A model generated the notes under the pieces. It had not been told where the DNA came from. It searched no databases and saw only the letters and a program-made list of their open reading frames with translations. DNA of 64,000 nt from MPNP01 sp965116235 (GTDB lineage Bacteria; Pseudomonadota; Alphaproteobacteria; Rhodobacterales; Rhodobacteraceae): assembly GCA_965116235.1 (NCBI GenBank), contig OZ220496.1:2914001-2978000 (forward strand). Reading direction: 5' to 3'. Position 1 is the stretch's first letter, and each line of letters starts with the position of its first letter. The position numbers and the translations under genes were made by a program. This document shows positions 17,667-26,483 of the stretch, piece by piece.

Positions 17667-20279
17667 TCAGAAGCGAATGTCCAATGTAACGCCACCGCCA
17701 AACTCGGTGTTGCCGCTACCGGCCGTCGCATAGTAGGCTTCGCCCACCAGCATCGTCGTGCCGGTGCTGCCCAAAGGCACCGAGCCGCCTAAACCTACGC
17801 GCACCCAAGTCGGCTCCACTTCCGTCTTGAGCTTGACGCCAGACGCAATCACTTCAAGTTCGGGCGAGAACTCATGCTCCAGATCCAGCGAAGCATACAT
17901 CCGAGTGTCCGTATCCGCTGGGCCCAGTTCAGTCAGAACACCCACGCGACCGACGACACTTTCCCCCTTTTCTGGAGCGACCGTACCGTTGCCATCAATC
18001 GCAGCCGGTTCAACAAAGTCGTCCATGTCTACCGACGACCACGACAGACCGCCACGCGGGGTCACAGTCATGTTTGCCACGGTCATCTGCTGGCCAACTT
18101 CGACCCCGACCGTCAGACCACTGCCATTTCCTCCAGTCATAATCCGCCCGTTGCTCTCAGACGACACCGTGATACCAAAGAACCGGGTATAGATCAACTG
18201 ACCATCCACGTACAGGCCATCATCGTTCGTGTGGGTCAAAGACAGACCTATACCTATGCCGGTCGCTTCCGCGGTGCCACCATCCTTGACAGTGGTTTTA
18301 ACCTGCCGATGATGAACGTTCATCCCTAGCATCAGAGCATCATCTGTCGGCACATCCAGACCCAATGCCACACCTGTCTGTTTTACCTCCCAAGACAGAG
18401 GTCGGCTTTTCAAACGGCTGTTCGATCGCTGATTGTTCGCGGACGCGTGAGACAGCTCGGAGATTGATGCCAGTTGCCCCTGGGCCGACGAGGATGTCGA
18501 CGCCTCTCGCTTACCGTCACTCGCTTCAAGACGAACCCATACCCCAGAGCGAGCCTCCGGAATCGTTATGCGTTCGCCCTTGAGGCCTGCAACCACGACC
18601 TCCTCGCCAGTGACCATGCGAGGAATGGTCATGCGGGCACTGTAAGAGATCGGTTCTACAAGACCCAACAGCACCGCTGGCAACACTTCATACAGTTTGG
18701 CCCGGGGCTGGTAGAGCTGGAAAAAAGTTTGTTCCACAAACTCATAACCTTTTTTCGTTCCACCTTCCGTGATTTCCGAGAGCTTGGCCTGAGTCACCTC
18801 GTCATACACACCCATTTTCGCTCTACGCCAGTAGACGATGTCGCCCGGCTTCAATTTTTTTTCCTCTTCGTCCGCGCCCACACGGGTGTACAGGGTCAGC
18901 GTTCCGGTCGCATCGGCATTCGAACTGAGTATCTGGCCATTGATATGACCCACATATCCGCCACTGTCCTCATCCAGTATCACTTTGACGTCACCCACTC
19001 TGTCTTCCACCTTGATGGCTTCACCGGACTTGGAACTCACATGGGCCCTAGGACCGACAATGATCATGCCGCCTCCACCCTTCGAGCTGCCGCCTTCACC
19101 CTCCGAGCTGCTGCCGGGTTTCACTTCGATGTGCACGCCGGCGTATTTGGTGGTTCCGCTGGTATACGCGTTATCCCCCATGACCGTGCCACGGATGGTA
19201 ATTGCAAAGGCACCGACTCCATCGTGACGCAGCCGAATGCCTTGTCGCCCCGCCGTAATTGAGGGAGTTTCTGGAGTGGGGTCTTCTCCAGTCGTGATTG
19301 TGATGGTACTAGTGCTGGTGCTGCCGGATACCCGATTGGACGCATAGATACCTTCCGCCTTCGCACTGATCGTTCCCTTATGATCAATCGTGATGGTATT
19401 CATATTAGTTCCACTAGTCACCCGCGCGTGAATGCCACCCGTCTTGTCCAGTTCGTCCGTTCCTTCCGACTTGATTGAACTTTTGGTTCCAGTCATGACG
19501 GTGATACTGCCTGTTCCGCCATTGACTGCATACACGCCAACTTTGCCCGCTTCAATACTGCCGTTGTGCGTTATTGAGATATTACCTGTTCCGGTTGGTC
19601 TGATCTCAGTTTGGATACCAAAGCTTCCGGCTTTGACTATGCTGCTCTCCCCAAGCGTGGCTGTAATCGAACTCGCATGGCCAAAAGACACCCCTCTTTG
19701 ATCTATCCTTTTTACAGCTAACAGTCCGATTCCAGTGTTGACTGCGTCAATCGTGCCGGCCTCGTGGTTGAATTTAATATCGCCATCATTGTCATGATAA
19801 ATCATGACGCCAATCCCGCCCGACCAAACGGAAAAGCTACCCGTTAAAATGATATCATCATCACCCGGAGTTGTCTGACCCGAGGACAGAGAACCGTCAA
19901 GAAAAAGTACACCTTGAGACCTTATTTTCCCTGAACCCAGAGTTATCGGGCTTCCCTCAGAGCCAAATTTAACTCCGGCCAGGTTTAAAGTCATTCCATC
20001 TCCAAGATTGAAACATCGGGCTTGAGCGTCATACTCAGTATCAGCAATACTTAAAGTGTTTGCATATGTTATGGTTGTACATGCTTGGGCTATGGCCGCG
20101 TGAGGCGAGACTATGAATGTTGCTAACCCCACAAGCAGCAACCAGATTGCTGAAAGCCTTGAAGCCAATCTGCCTGAAAGTTGAATTGGGAGATCAGTTG
20201 CCCCCCCCCTTCTTGCGTCTGTCGGCACAGGTGATAGCCTCTGCTCACAGCCATTAAAAACAAAAGATAATTTTTTCAT
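17667..20279 (-). CDS. Autotransporter (type Va) with G/C-tract phase-variation signals
   Basis: With the start at 20279 the protein has 870 residues. An extended N-terminal signal peptide (basic region, then IWLLLVGLATFIVSPHAAIAQA ending near residue 65) leads to the periplasm. The passenger (about 66-560) consists of short beta-helix-like repeats rich in Gly, Thr and Ser (GTIDAVNTG, GSIEAGKVG and similar). The last 270 or so residues form the outer-membrane beta-barrel, ending in the Omp signature DIRF with terminal Phe. The start is chosen because AGAGGGG lies five bases before this ATG, whereas the open frame runs on to 20411. A nine-G run lies inside codons 24-26, and a ten-C run lies 79 bp upstream. 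The frame is ON in this sequence. Passengers of this kind are commonly adhesins, but the role is not proven. Confidence 0.88.
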   Translation of the reverse strand: MKKLSFVFNGCEQRLSPVPTDARRGGATDLPIQLSGRLASRLSAIWLLLVGLATFIVSPHAAIAQACTTITYANTLSIADTEYDAQARCFNLGDGMTLNLAGVKFGSEGSPITLGSGKIRSQGVLFLDGSLSSGQTTPGDDDIILTGSFSVWSGGIGVMIYHDNDGDIKFNHEAGTIDAVNTGIGLLAVKRIDQRGVSFGHASSITATLGESSIVKAGSFGIQTEIRPTGTGNISITHNGSIEAGKVGVYAVNGGTGSITVMTGTKSSIKSEGTDELDKTGGIHARVTSGTNMNTITIDHKGTISAKAEGIYASNRVSGSTSTSTITITTGEDPTPETPSITAGRQGIRLRHDGVGAFAITIRGTVMGDNAYTSGTTKYAGVHIEVKPGSSSEGEGGSSKGGGGMIIVGPRAHVSSKSGEAIKVEDRVGDVKVILDEDSGGYVGHINGQILSSNADATGTLTLYTRVGADEEEKKLKPGDIVYWRRAKMGVYDEVTQAKLSEITEGGTKKGYEFVEQTFFQLYQPRAKLYEVLPAVLLGLVEPISYSARMTIPRMVTGEEVVVAGLKGERITIPEARSGVWVRLEASDGKREASTSSSAQGQLASISELSHASANNQRSNSRLKSRPLSWEVKQTGVALGLDVPTDDALMLGMNVHHRQVKTTVKDGGTAEATGIGIGLSLTHTNDDGLYVDGQLIYTRFFGITVSSESNGRIMTGGNGSGLTVGVEVGQQMTVANMTVTPRGGLSWSSVDMDDFVEPAAIDGNGTVAPEKGESVVGRVGVLTELGPADTDTRMYASLDLEHEFSPELEVIASGVKLKTEVEPTWVRVGLGGSVPLGSTGTTMLVGEAYYATAGSGNTEFGGGVTLDIRF
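20201..20209 (-). repeat. Intragenic nine-G homopolymer tract
   Basis: On the coding strand nine Gs (AGG GGG GGG G) lie just before the signal-peptide core of the autotransporter. Gain or loss of one G would shift the frame and stop translation. Confidence 0.85.
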
Positions 20280-20314
20280 GCGACCCCTCTGCTTCCAAAA
20301 TGCCAATTGTTCCC

Positions 20315-20343
20315 AAAATAGGCTTCTTGGGTTCGATATGCAA
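20315..20343 (-). promoter_or_regulatory. Possible promoter of the autotransporter
   Basis: TTGCAT (20338-20343) and TATTTT (20315-20320) on the minus strand are 17 bp apart. They lie upstream of the ribosome-binding site and downstream of the ten-C tract. Confidence 0.5.
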
Positions 20344-20357
20344 TGTTTTTTTGCTGA

Positions 20358-20367
20358 GGGGGGGGGG
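20358..20367 (-). repeat. Upstream ten-C homopolymer tract
   Basis: Ten Cs on the minus strand lie 14 bp upstream of the putative -35 box. Length changes could alter promoter geometry or activator spacing. If translation starts at 20411 instead, they would shift the frame. Confidence 0.7.
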
Positions 20368-20494
20368 AATAATTCTGTTACAGAAGTTTTGCTGTTCCTT
20401 ATCCGGGTCAAGGAATAGATTTCTCGTACCCGGATATACGGGCTAGTGATTTGGTTAAATCACATAATACCCATTTCCAGGACTGCACCAAGTC

Positions 20495-20884
20495 CTACGG
20501 TGCCTTGCTCCATCGAAAGGGTTGTGCCGGATGTTCATTGGGATGTGCAATGAACCCTTCTACCGCCGCGATGCACTCCGCCAGCGAGTTGACGATGGCA
20601 TGCTTGAGCCGTTGACGGGCCAGTTTCGAGACGAAGCCCTCTACCGCATGGGCCCATGACGCCGAGGTCGGCGTGAAGTGACAGTGCCAGCGCGGATGAT
20701 CCGCCAGCCACCCCAGGACCGGTGCCGACTTGTGGGAGGAGACGTTGTCCAGAATGACATGGACATCCACGTCGGCGTCCAGACCTTCGGTCATATGGTC
20801 AAGGAAGGCCACGAAGCCCTCGGAGCGGTGCCGCTCGGGGGTCTGGCCGACCACACGCCCGGTGGCGACATCCAGGGATGCCAA
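20495..20884 (-). pseudogene. IS630-family transposase, C-terminal part (type A)
   Basis: The fragment encodes about 129 residues of the DDE domain, including VHVILDNVSSHKS with the second Asp and a FTPTSASWAHAVEGF segment. The canonical third acidic residue after WxNxxE reads AVEG. The 5' half of the gene is missing because another element begins at 20890. It belongs to a different IS630 subgroup from the copy at 22400-23095. Confidence 0.82.
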
Positions 20885-20991
20885 CTACTGTATGCACACA
20901 TCTTTTCCCGCTGGCGTAATTGGTGTCTGAAATTGGCCGTTTGTCCTGTTGATTCGATCTTCGGTCTTGTGTTTACAAGGGGAGAGTAGAG

Positions 20992-22375
20992 ATGTACAAC
21001 TCGAGTTCGCATTGTGGTGATCGTCGTTGGGATCCGGCCGAACGGTTTTTTCATGATCGTCTTGTCAAGGTCGGTCCGCGTGGTGTTTCGGTTCGGGGTG
21101 TCGGTGGCCATCGCGCCGGCGAAGTCCGCTTGGGCCGGTTTTTGAGGACCGAGAAAGTGACCGTGAACAAGATCGTCGACAAGGCCGCCATGACCATGTC
21201 CGGGCGCGTGGATGGTCTTCCTATTCTGGTGATTCCAGACACAACGAGCTGTCGTGATGACGGGTCGGGAAACAGCCTTGTCGGCCCTGCCACGATCGCG
21301 GTGGAGGCGGAACCGGGCACGTTGCTCGGCGCGGTCGACAGGCCACGGATCGAACGCTCCGGCGGCGGCCGGAAGCCGCCCAAAAACCGGCCGCTTCGCG
21401 ACAAGGAAAGCCACCGCTGGCTGGAAGCCATGCAGAAAAGCGCCACCGTTCTGGACGCGGCGGCGCCTGTCACGGTGGTCGCCGACCGTGAAGCGGACAT
21501 CTTCGCGATGTTCGTCGGCCGCCCGGACGGCGTGGACGTGCGGATCCGGGCGTCCCATGACCGCCGTCTGGGCGATGACACCGGCCAGCTCTTTTCCAGC
21601 CTTGAGAGCCGACCGCAGCCGGAGCACACAGTCGCGTGGCCCGCGCGACCCGGGCAAAAGAAGCGCACGGCCCGCATGGGCGTGCGTTTCGCGTGCGTGA
21701 CCCTCAAGCCCCCCCCCCGAAAACAGACCGATGGAACCCGGTGTTCCCGCCCGCCAGGCCGTCTCCATCGTCGAGGCACAGGAAATCGACCCGCCCGCCG
21801 GCGTTAAGCCGGCCCATTGGCGCCTGCTGACCAGCCATCAGGTCGAAACGTTCGAACAGGCGCGATGGATCACGCAACTCGACCGTCGGCGCTGGGTCAT
21901 CGAACCGGTTTTCCGGACCCTCAAGACCCAAGGCTTCGACATCAAAAACGTGTCGGTGGAAACCGCACCCTTCAAAACGCTATGCGCCATGACGTTTGTC
22001 GCGGGGATATCGTGCAGGCCACTCGTGCCGGACCGGGATGGTGCCGGCCAACGCCCGCTCAAGGATGTGTTCGAAGCGCCGGATCCACCGGCCCTTGAAG
22101 TCGTATCCGCTTCGCTGGAAGGTCCGACCGACAAGCCAAAGAACCCGCATCCACGGGGCTCGCTGGCCTTTGCGGCCTGGGTGTGCGCCCGTCTCGTGGC
22201 GGGACCGGATATTATGGGAAACCGGGCCCCGTGGTCATGTTACGCGGGCTGTATCAATTCCGGGCCATCCAACTCGGATATGGCATCGCTGGATTTGCAG
22301 ATTAAATTAAGTTCGCTTCCTCTTATCTCATTGTTAAAACCCAAATTGATCACAACCCTTACGTATGAAGAGTAG
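20992..22375 (+). pseudogene. IS4-family transposase split by a frameshift at a ten-C tract
   Basis: The first frame (20992-21807) carries the N-terminal DNA-binding region, the first Asp in PDTTSC and the second in VTVVADREADIFAMF. The second frame (open from before 21731 to 22375) continues with RRRWVIEPVFRTLKTQGFDI, the Glu-bearing YREK-like region. The frame change occurs in ten consecutive Cs at 21709-21718. The gene is either inactivated by a slippage indel, phase-variable, or rescued by transcriptional slippage. The other domains look intact. Confidence 0.82.
21709..21718 (+). repeat. Ten-C tract at the transposase frameshift
   Basis: The homopolymer marks the exact place where the IS4 transposase changes reading frame. 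Confidence 0.85.
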
Positions 22376-23084
22376 GGCGTTTAAACCAACAAACTCCTTG
22401 AAGCCGTGGCAGTCCTACCACTGGTGCATTCCACCCCGAGCGAACGCCGACTTCGTGGCGGCCATGGAGGATGTCCGGGATGTCTATCACCGGGACTTCG
22501 ACGACGATACCGTCCTGGTATGCGTGGACGAAGTGTCCAAGCAACTGACGAAGGCGGTGCGCGCGGCGGTGCCGATGGAACCGGGACAGCCGGCTCGCAT
22601 CGACTGCGAGTATGAGCGCAACGGCACGGCCAACCTGTTCATGGTGTGTGCCCCGCTGCTGGGCTGGCGTCCTGTGAAGGTCACCGAGCGCCGCACCACG
22701 GCGGACTTCGCGACCCTGCTGGCGGACCTGGCGAATGTTCACTTTCCGGACCGGAAGATCGTGCTGGTGATGGACAACCGGAACACGCACAAGCTGTCCA
22801 GCCGGTATCATGTCTATCCGCCCAAGGAGGCCCGGCGGCTGAGCCGCCGCTTTGAGGTCCACCATACGCCCAAGCACGGAAGCGGGCTGAACATCGCGGA
22901 AAGCGAGATCAGCGTGTTGAGCCGCCAGTGTCTGTCCCGGCGTCTGGCGGACCGGGAGACACTGACCCGCGAGGTGGCGGCATGGTCGGCGGCGATCAAT
23001 GCGGACCCGCGTCCGGTGAAGTGGCGGTTTACGGCGGCCGAGGCGCGTATCAAGCTGCATTACCTTTATCCATCAGTTCAATAA
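22365..23084 (+). pseudogene. IS630-family transposase, 5'-truncated (type B)
   Basis: From about residue 12 (LKPWQSYHWCIPPRANADF) the 239-residue frame matches the C-terminal two thirds of an IS630 transposase. The three acidic sites are VCVDEVSKQ, VMDNRNTHK and NIAESEI. The N-terminal helix-turn-helix part is absent, so the open frame begins in foreign sequence. Related remnants lie at 40079-40186 and 53703-54019. Confidence 0.85.
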
Positions 23085-23095
23085 TGTTAGACCAC
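22400..23095 (+). mobile_element. IS630-family element remnant (type B), right end intact
   Basis: The right end reads caataatgttagaccac and is followed by TA, the IS630 target dinucleotide. The same end sequence appears at 40079 and 53703. The left end is lost at the junction with the IS4 element. Confidence 0.75.
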
Positions 23096-23782
23096 TAGGT
23101 TCAATGCTTTGAGCTTACCACTTTGCAGAGATATCACTCGATCCATTTGGCGGGCAAGATGGAGATTGTGGGTTGCCACCAAGGCACCAATGTTCGCCGA
23201 CTTGACCTTTTGATGCAACACGTCAAAGACCTGCTGCGACGTTTTCGTGTCAAGATTGCCGGTCGGCTCGTCGGCAAGAATGATTCGGGGGGCATTGGCC
23301 AGCGAGCGACATAATGAAACCCGCTGCTGCTCACCCCCGGAAAGCTCTGCCGGTCGGTGTTGGTCGCGATCGGCCAGGCCGATGCTGGCAAGAAGTTCAA
23401 GTGCTCGGTTTCGGGCCTCAGCCTTGGGCACTCCATTGACAAGCTGCGGGATCATGATGTTCTCCAGCGCACTGAATTCAGGCAACAGATGATGAAACTG
23501 ATACACGATCCCGACATCCTCGCGTCTGATCTTGGTACGGGTCAGGTCATCAGCCCTGTGAACTTCTGCTCCCCCAATTTTTATGACTCCTGCATCAGGC
23601 GGTTCGATCAGGCCGACAACAAAGATCAAGGTGGACTTGCCGGCACCCGACGGGGCCAGCAGGCCAACTATCTCACCAGGATTGATTTGTAGCTCCACAC
23701 CTTTCAGAACCTTGACCTCATTGGGCTGGTTCCGATTGTACGTTTTTTTGACGGCCTGAACCTCAAGGACAGGTCTATCCAT
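23087..23782 (-). CDS. lolD: Lipoprotein-releasing ABC transporter, ATPase subunit
   Basis: LolD powers release of outer-membrane lipoproteins from the inner membrane. Walker A is APSGAGKST (usually GPSGAGKST), the signature is LSGGEQQRV, and Walker B is RIILADEPTGNLD. The ATG at 23782 overlaps the end of lolC by eight bases. The last three codons and the TAA stop (CTA GTG GTC TAA) lie in the terminal sequence of the adjacent IS630 element. The C-terminus has therefore been re-cut by the insertion, probably harmlessly. The product has about 231 residues, a normal length. Confidence 0.94.
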   Translation of the reverse strand: MDRPVLEVQAVKKTYNRNQPNEVKVLKGVELQINPGEIVGLLAPSGAGKSTLIFVVGLIEPPDAGVIKIGGAEVHRADDLTRTKIRREDVGIVYQFHHLLPEFSALENIMIPQLVNGVPKAEARNRALELLASIGLADRDQHRPAELSGGEQQRVSLCRSLANAPRIILADEPTGNLDTKTSQQVFDVLHQKVKSANIGALVATHNLHLARQMDRVISLQSGKLKALNLVV

Positions 23783-25058
23783 ATCGAATGGCCTCGCCCG
23801 GGTACATTTTTGCGGCTCTTCGGGCCGGTATGATCGTGATGCCATAGGACAGGCCCAAAGACAGCAAGACAACGGACATCACGTCCCAGAACTTGATCTG
23901 GGCAGGCAAGGATGACAGAAACCGAACGGATGGATCCCACGCATTGCCGCCAGCCAGATAATTGACCGCGTCGAATATGGGATCAATGTAGATCGCGAAA
24001 AGGCAGCCCAAAATCACGCCTGATATGGTACCAACCGTCCCAATGATGGCTCCGTATATGACGAATATCCTCATGATTGAGCCCTGGCTGAAACCGATTG
24101 ACCGCAGGATTCCGATGTCGCCCGACTTGTTCTTGACCAGCATGACAAGGCCGGAAACGATATTGAATGTCGCCACCAGAACAAGTATTGACATGACAAT
24201 GAACATCAGGTTGTCTTCCATCCTGAGGGCTTGCAGAAAGGCACCGGATGAATCTTTCCAGGACCAGGCATAATACTGGGGTCCAGCCTTGGTTTCTATG
24301 ACTTGTTGAGCTGCTTCAACTGCGTCCGGAGTCTCAATAAAGATAGCCAGTTCATCGGCAGCACCGTCTCTGTTCAGAAACTTTTGACCCTCTTCAAAGA
24401 CGAGATAGGCCCGGGCTTGGTCAATGTCATACCGCCCTACTTCAAACACATAGGCAACCGGGTACTGATTAATCCGGGGAGTGAGGCCGAAGACTGTTCT
24501 TGCTCCATTGGGCGAGGTCAGACGAATCCTGTCTCCAACCCCGACTCCAAGGGTTCGAGCAACGCCTGAACCGATAGCGATGCCGCCAGCAAGATCATCC
24601 AGATTGCCGGCAGAGGATACGGGTTCATTAATGAGCGGAAACGACTTGATGTCGTCAATGGCAATGCCAAAGACTTCAACGCCCGTGTTTCTGACTTCCG
24701 ATGATGCCAGCAGCTGAGACCGGACCAACGGAATGACCTGAACCACTCCATCAACACTTGACAGGTCCGTGACCAGTTCCTCGTAATCGTAAATCGCGGT
24801 TGACCACTCCTGATTCGCATCAGTCTGTCGATACGAATACAATGTCAGATGAGGATTGGCACCCAGTACGGTGTCCACAAACTCTGTGCGAAACCCGCTG
24901 CGAACCGACAGGGTCGCAATCATGGCGAAGACGGCGATGGTCACTCCAACAAGCGATATGATGGTCATGCCACTGACGCCACCGTCGCTCTTCCTGGAAT
25001 TGAGGTAGCGCCAGGCGACAAACCATTCAATCGGGCTAAACGGACGAACTCCAGCCAA
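23775..25058 (-). CDS. lolC: Lipoprotein-releasing ABC transporter, permease subunit
   Basis: The 427-residue protein has one N-terminal membrane segment, a large periplasmic domain (about 50-275) and three C-terminal membrane segments, the LolC/LolE layout. Family stretches WRYLNSRKSDGGVS, VATFNIVSGLVMLVKNK and the terminal RRAAKMYPGEAIRYG are present. Alphaproteobacteria usually have a single such permease, which works as a dimer with LolD. It lies between proS and lolD in one operon. Confidence 0.93.
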   Translation of the reverse strand: MAGVRPFSPIEWFVAWRYLNSRKSDGGVSGMTIISLVGVTIAVFAMIATLSVRSGFRTEFVDTVLGANPHLTLYSYRQTDANQEWSTAIYDYEELVTDLSSVDGVVQVIPLVRSQLLASSEVRNTGVEVFGIAIDDIKSFPLINEPVSSAGNLDDLAGGIAIGSGVARTLGVGVGDRIRLTSPNGARTVFGLTPRINQYPVAYVFEVGRYDIDQARAYLVFEEGQKFLNRDGAADELAIFIETPDAVEAAQQVIETKAGPQYYAWSWKDSSGAFLQALRMEDNLMFIVMSILVLVATFNIVSGLVMLVKNKSGDIGILRSIGFSQGSIMRIFVIYGAIIGTVGTISGVILGCLFAIYIDPIFDAVNYLAGGNAWDPSVRFLSSLPAQIKFWDVMSVVLLSLGLSYGITIIPARRAAKMYPGEAIRYG

Positions 25059-25092
25059 CAGGATTACCTCTGACTCTTGCGTCTGGCCAAGG

Positions 25093-26430
25093 TCAATGGG
25101 CTCCGATCAAGACCGACACGCGATCAACGACGTCACCGGTGGCCGCCTCACGCGTGACACCTGTAGCCCGCTCGGTCAACTCGACGACATCATGCTTCAA
25201 GCCTCGCCCCACTGTTACACGCCATGGAAGACCAATGAGTTCCATGGTCGCAAACTTCGCTCCAATCCTCTCGTCTCGGTCATCGTACAGGGGCTCAAGA
25301 CCGGCTCGGCTGAATTCCTGGTAAAGCCTTTCGCACTCGCTCGTGATGGCTTCATCACCGATTGCGGTGTTGACTATGCCCACCTTGAATGGTGCCACCG
25401 ACACGGGCCAGACAATGCCCTTGTCATCGTGAAAGGCTTCAATCAGAGCACCCGCCAGCCGTGATACGCCGATGCCATGAGAACCCATGTGCACCGGAAC
25501 CTGAACGCCCTTGTCATTCGTGACCAGAGCCCCCATAGGTTCGGAGTATTTCGTGCCAAAATAGAAAATCTGGCCAACCTCGATCGCCTTCGAACTGGCC
25601 TGCCTTGATGTCGGAACCTCACGATTGAAATCGTCTTCATCATGGGTTTCATCCGTTCGGGCATAGATTTTGGTCCATGAATCGACAACCTGCTGACAAT
25701 CTTCCGCATTGTCGAAATCGACCTGGGTCTGGCCAAAATTCAAATCCAGAATCGACGTGTCAAAGAACACCTCCGATTCTCCCGTATCAGCCAGGACCAG
25801 AAACTCGTGGCTGTACTTTCCGCCGATAGGCCCCGTATCCGCTCGCATGGGAATGGCCTTCAGCCCCATTCGTTCGTAGGTACGCAAATAGCTGACCAGA
25901 TGCCGATTGTACGCATGAATGGCGGATGCCATGTCGATATCGAAGTTATAACCGTCCTTCATCAGGAACTCGCGCCCGCGCATGACGCCAAATCGCGGTC
26001 TTCTTTCATCTCTGAACTTCCACTGAACATGAAACAGGGTCAGAGGCAATTCCTTGTAGGACTTGACATGGTCCCGAAAGATGTCCGTTATCAGTTCCTC
26101 ATTGGTCGGGCCGTACAGCAAGTCCCGGCCATGCCGATCGCGGATTCGCAACATTTCCTCGCCGAAGCCGTCATATCGGCCTGACTCCTGCCACAGCGAA
26201 GCCGGCTGAATGGTTGGCATCAAAAGCGGAATGTGACCGGCCTTTTCCTGCTCCTCGATGACTATGGCCTCAATGTTCTTCAGGACCTTGAGACCGAGAG
26301 GCATCCATGAATAAATGCCCGATATCGCCTGCTTGATCATGCCGGCCCGCAACATCAACTGGTGACTTTTCGTCTGGGCGTCGGCGGGGGCCTCCTTCAT
26401 GACGGGTAAAAAGTACTTGCTCATCCGCAT
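25093..26430 (-). CDS. proS: Prolyl-tRNA synthetase, short (type 2) form
   Basis: It charges tRNA-Pro with proline. The class II motifs are present: motif 2 around FRDERRPRFGVMRGREFLMKDGY and motif 3 in GSHGIGVSRL. The anticodon-binding domain follows (from about 350). At 445 residues without an editing insertion, it is the alphaproteobacterial type. I choose the ATG at 26430, preceded by GGAG, over a longer frame. A decayed relative of its 3' end lies at 17488-17612. Confidence 0.95.
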   Translation of the reverse strand: MRMSKYFLPVMKEAPADAQTKSHQLMLRAGMIKQAISGIYSWMPLGLKVLKNIEAIVIEEQEKAGHIPLLMPTIQPASLWQESGRYDGFGEEMLRIRDRHGRDLLYGPTNEELITDIFRDHVKSYKELPLTLFHVQWKFRDERRPRFGVMRGREFLMKDGYNFDIDMASAIHAYNRHLVSYLRTYERMGLKAIPMRADTGPIGGKYSHEFLVLADTGESEVFFDTSILDLNFGQTQVDFDNAEDCQQVVDSWTKIYARTDETHDEDDFNREVPTSRQASSKAIEVGQIFYFGTKYSEPMGALVTNDKGVQVPVHMGSHGIGVSRLAGALIEAFHDDKGIVWPVSVAPFKVGIVNTAIGDEAITSECERLYQEFSRAGLEPLYDDRDERIGAKFATMELIGLPWRVTVGRGLKHDVVELTERATGVTREAATGDVVDRVSVLIGAH

Positions 26431-26483
26431 CGTATGCTCTCCAGGAGTTTGAACTCCGCTCGCCTGTCTCGGTCGGAACAGAC

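Larger units (their letters stand above)
20890..22375 (+). mobile_element. IS4-family (Tn5/IS50-like) element, right end not identified
   Basis: The left end is placed at about 20890. From here on the sequence matches, inverted, the fragment at 40188-40383, while the flanks differ. It is inserted in or next to the IS630 fragment at 20495-20884. No matching right terminal repeat is visible near 22350, so the 3' end may be truncated by the next IS630 copy. Confidence 0.7.
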
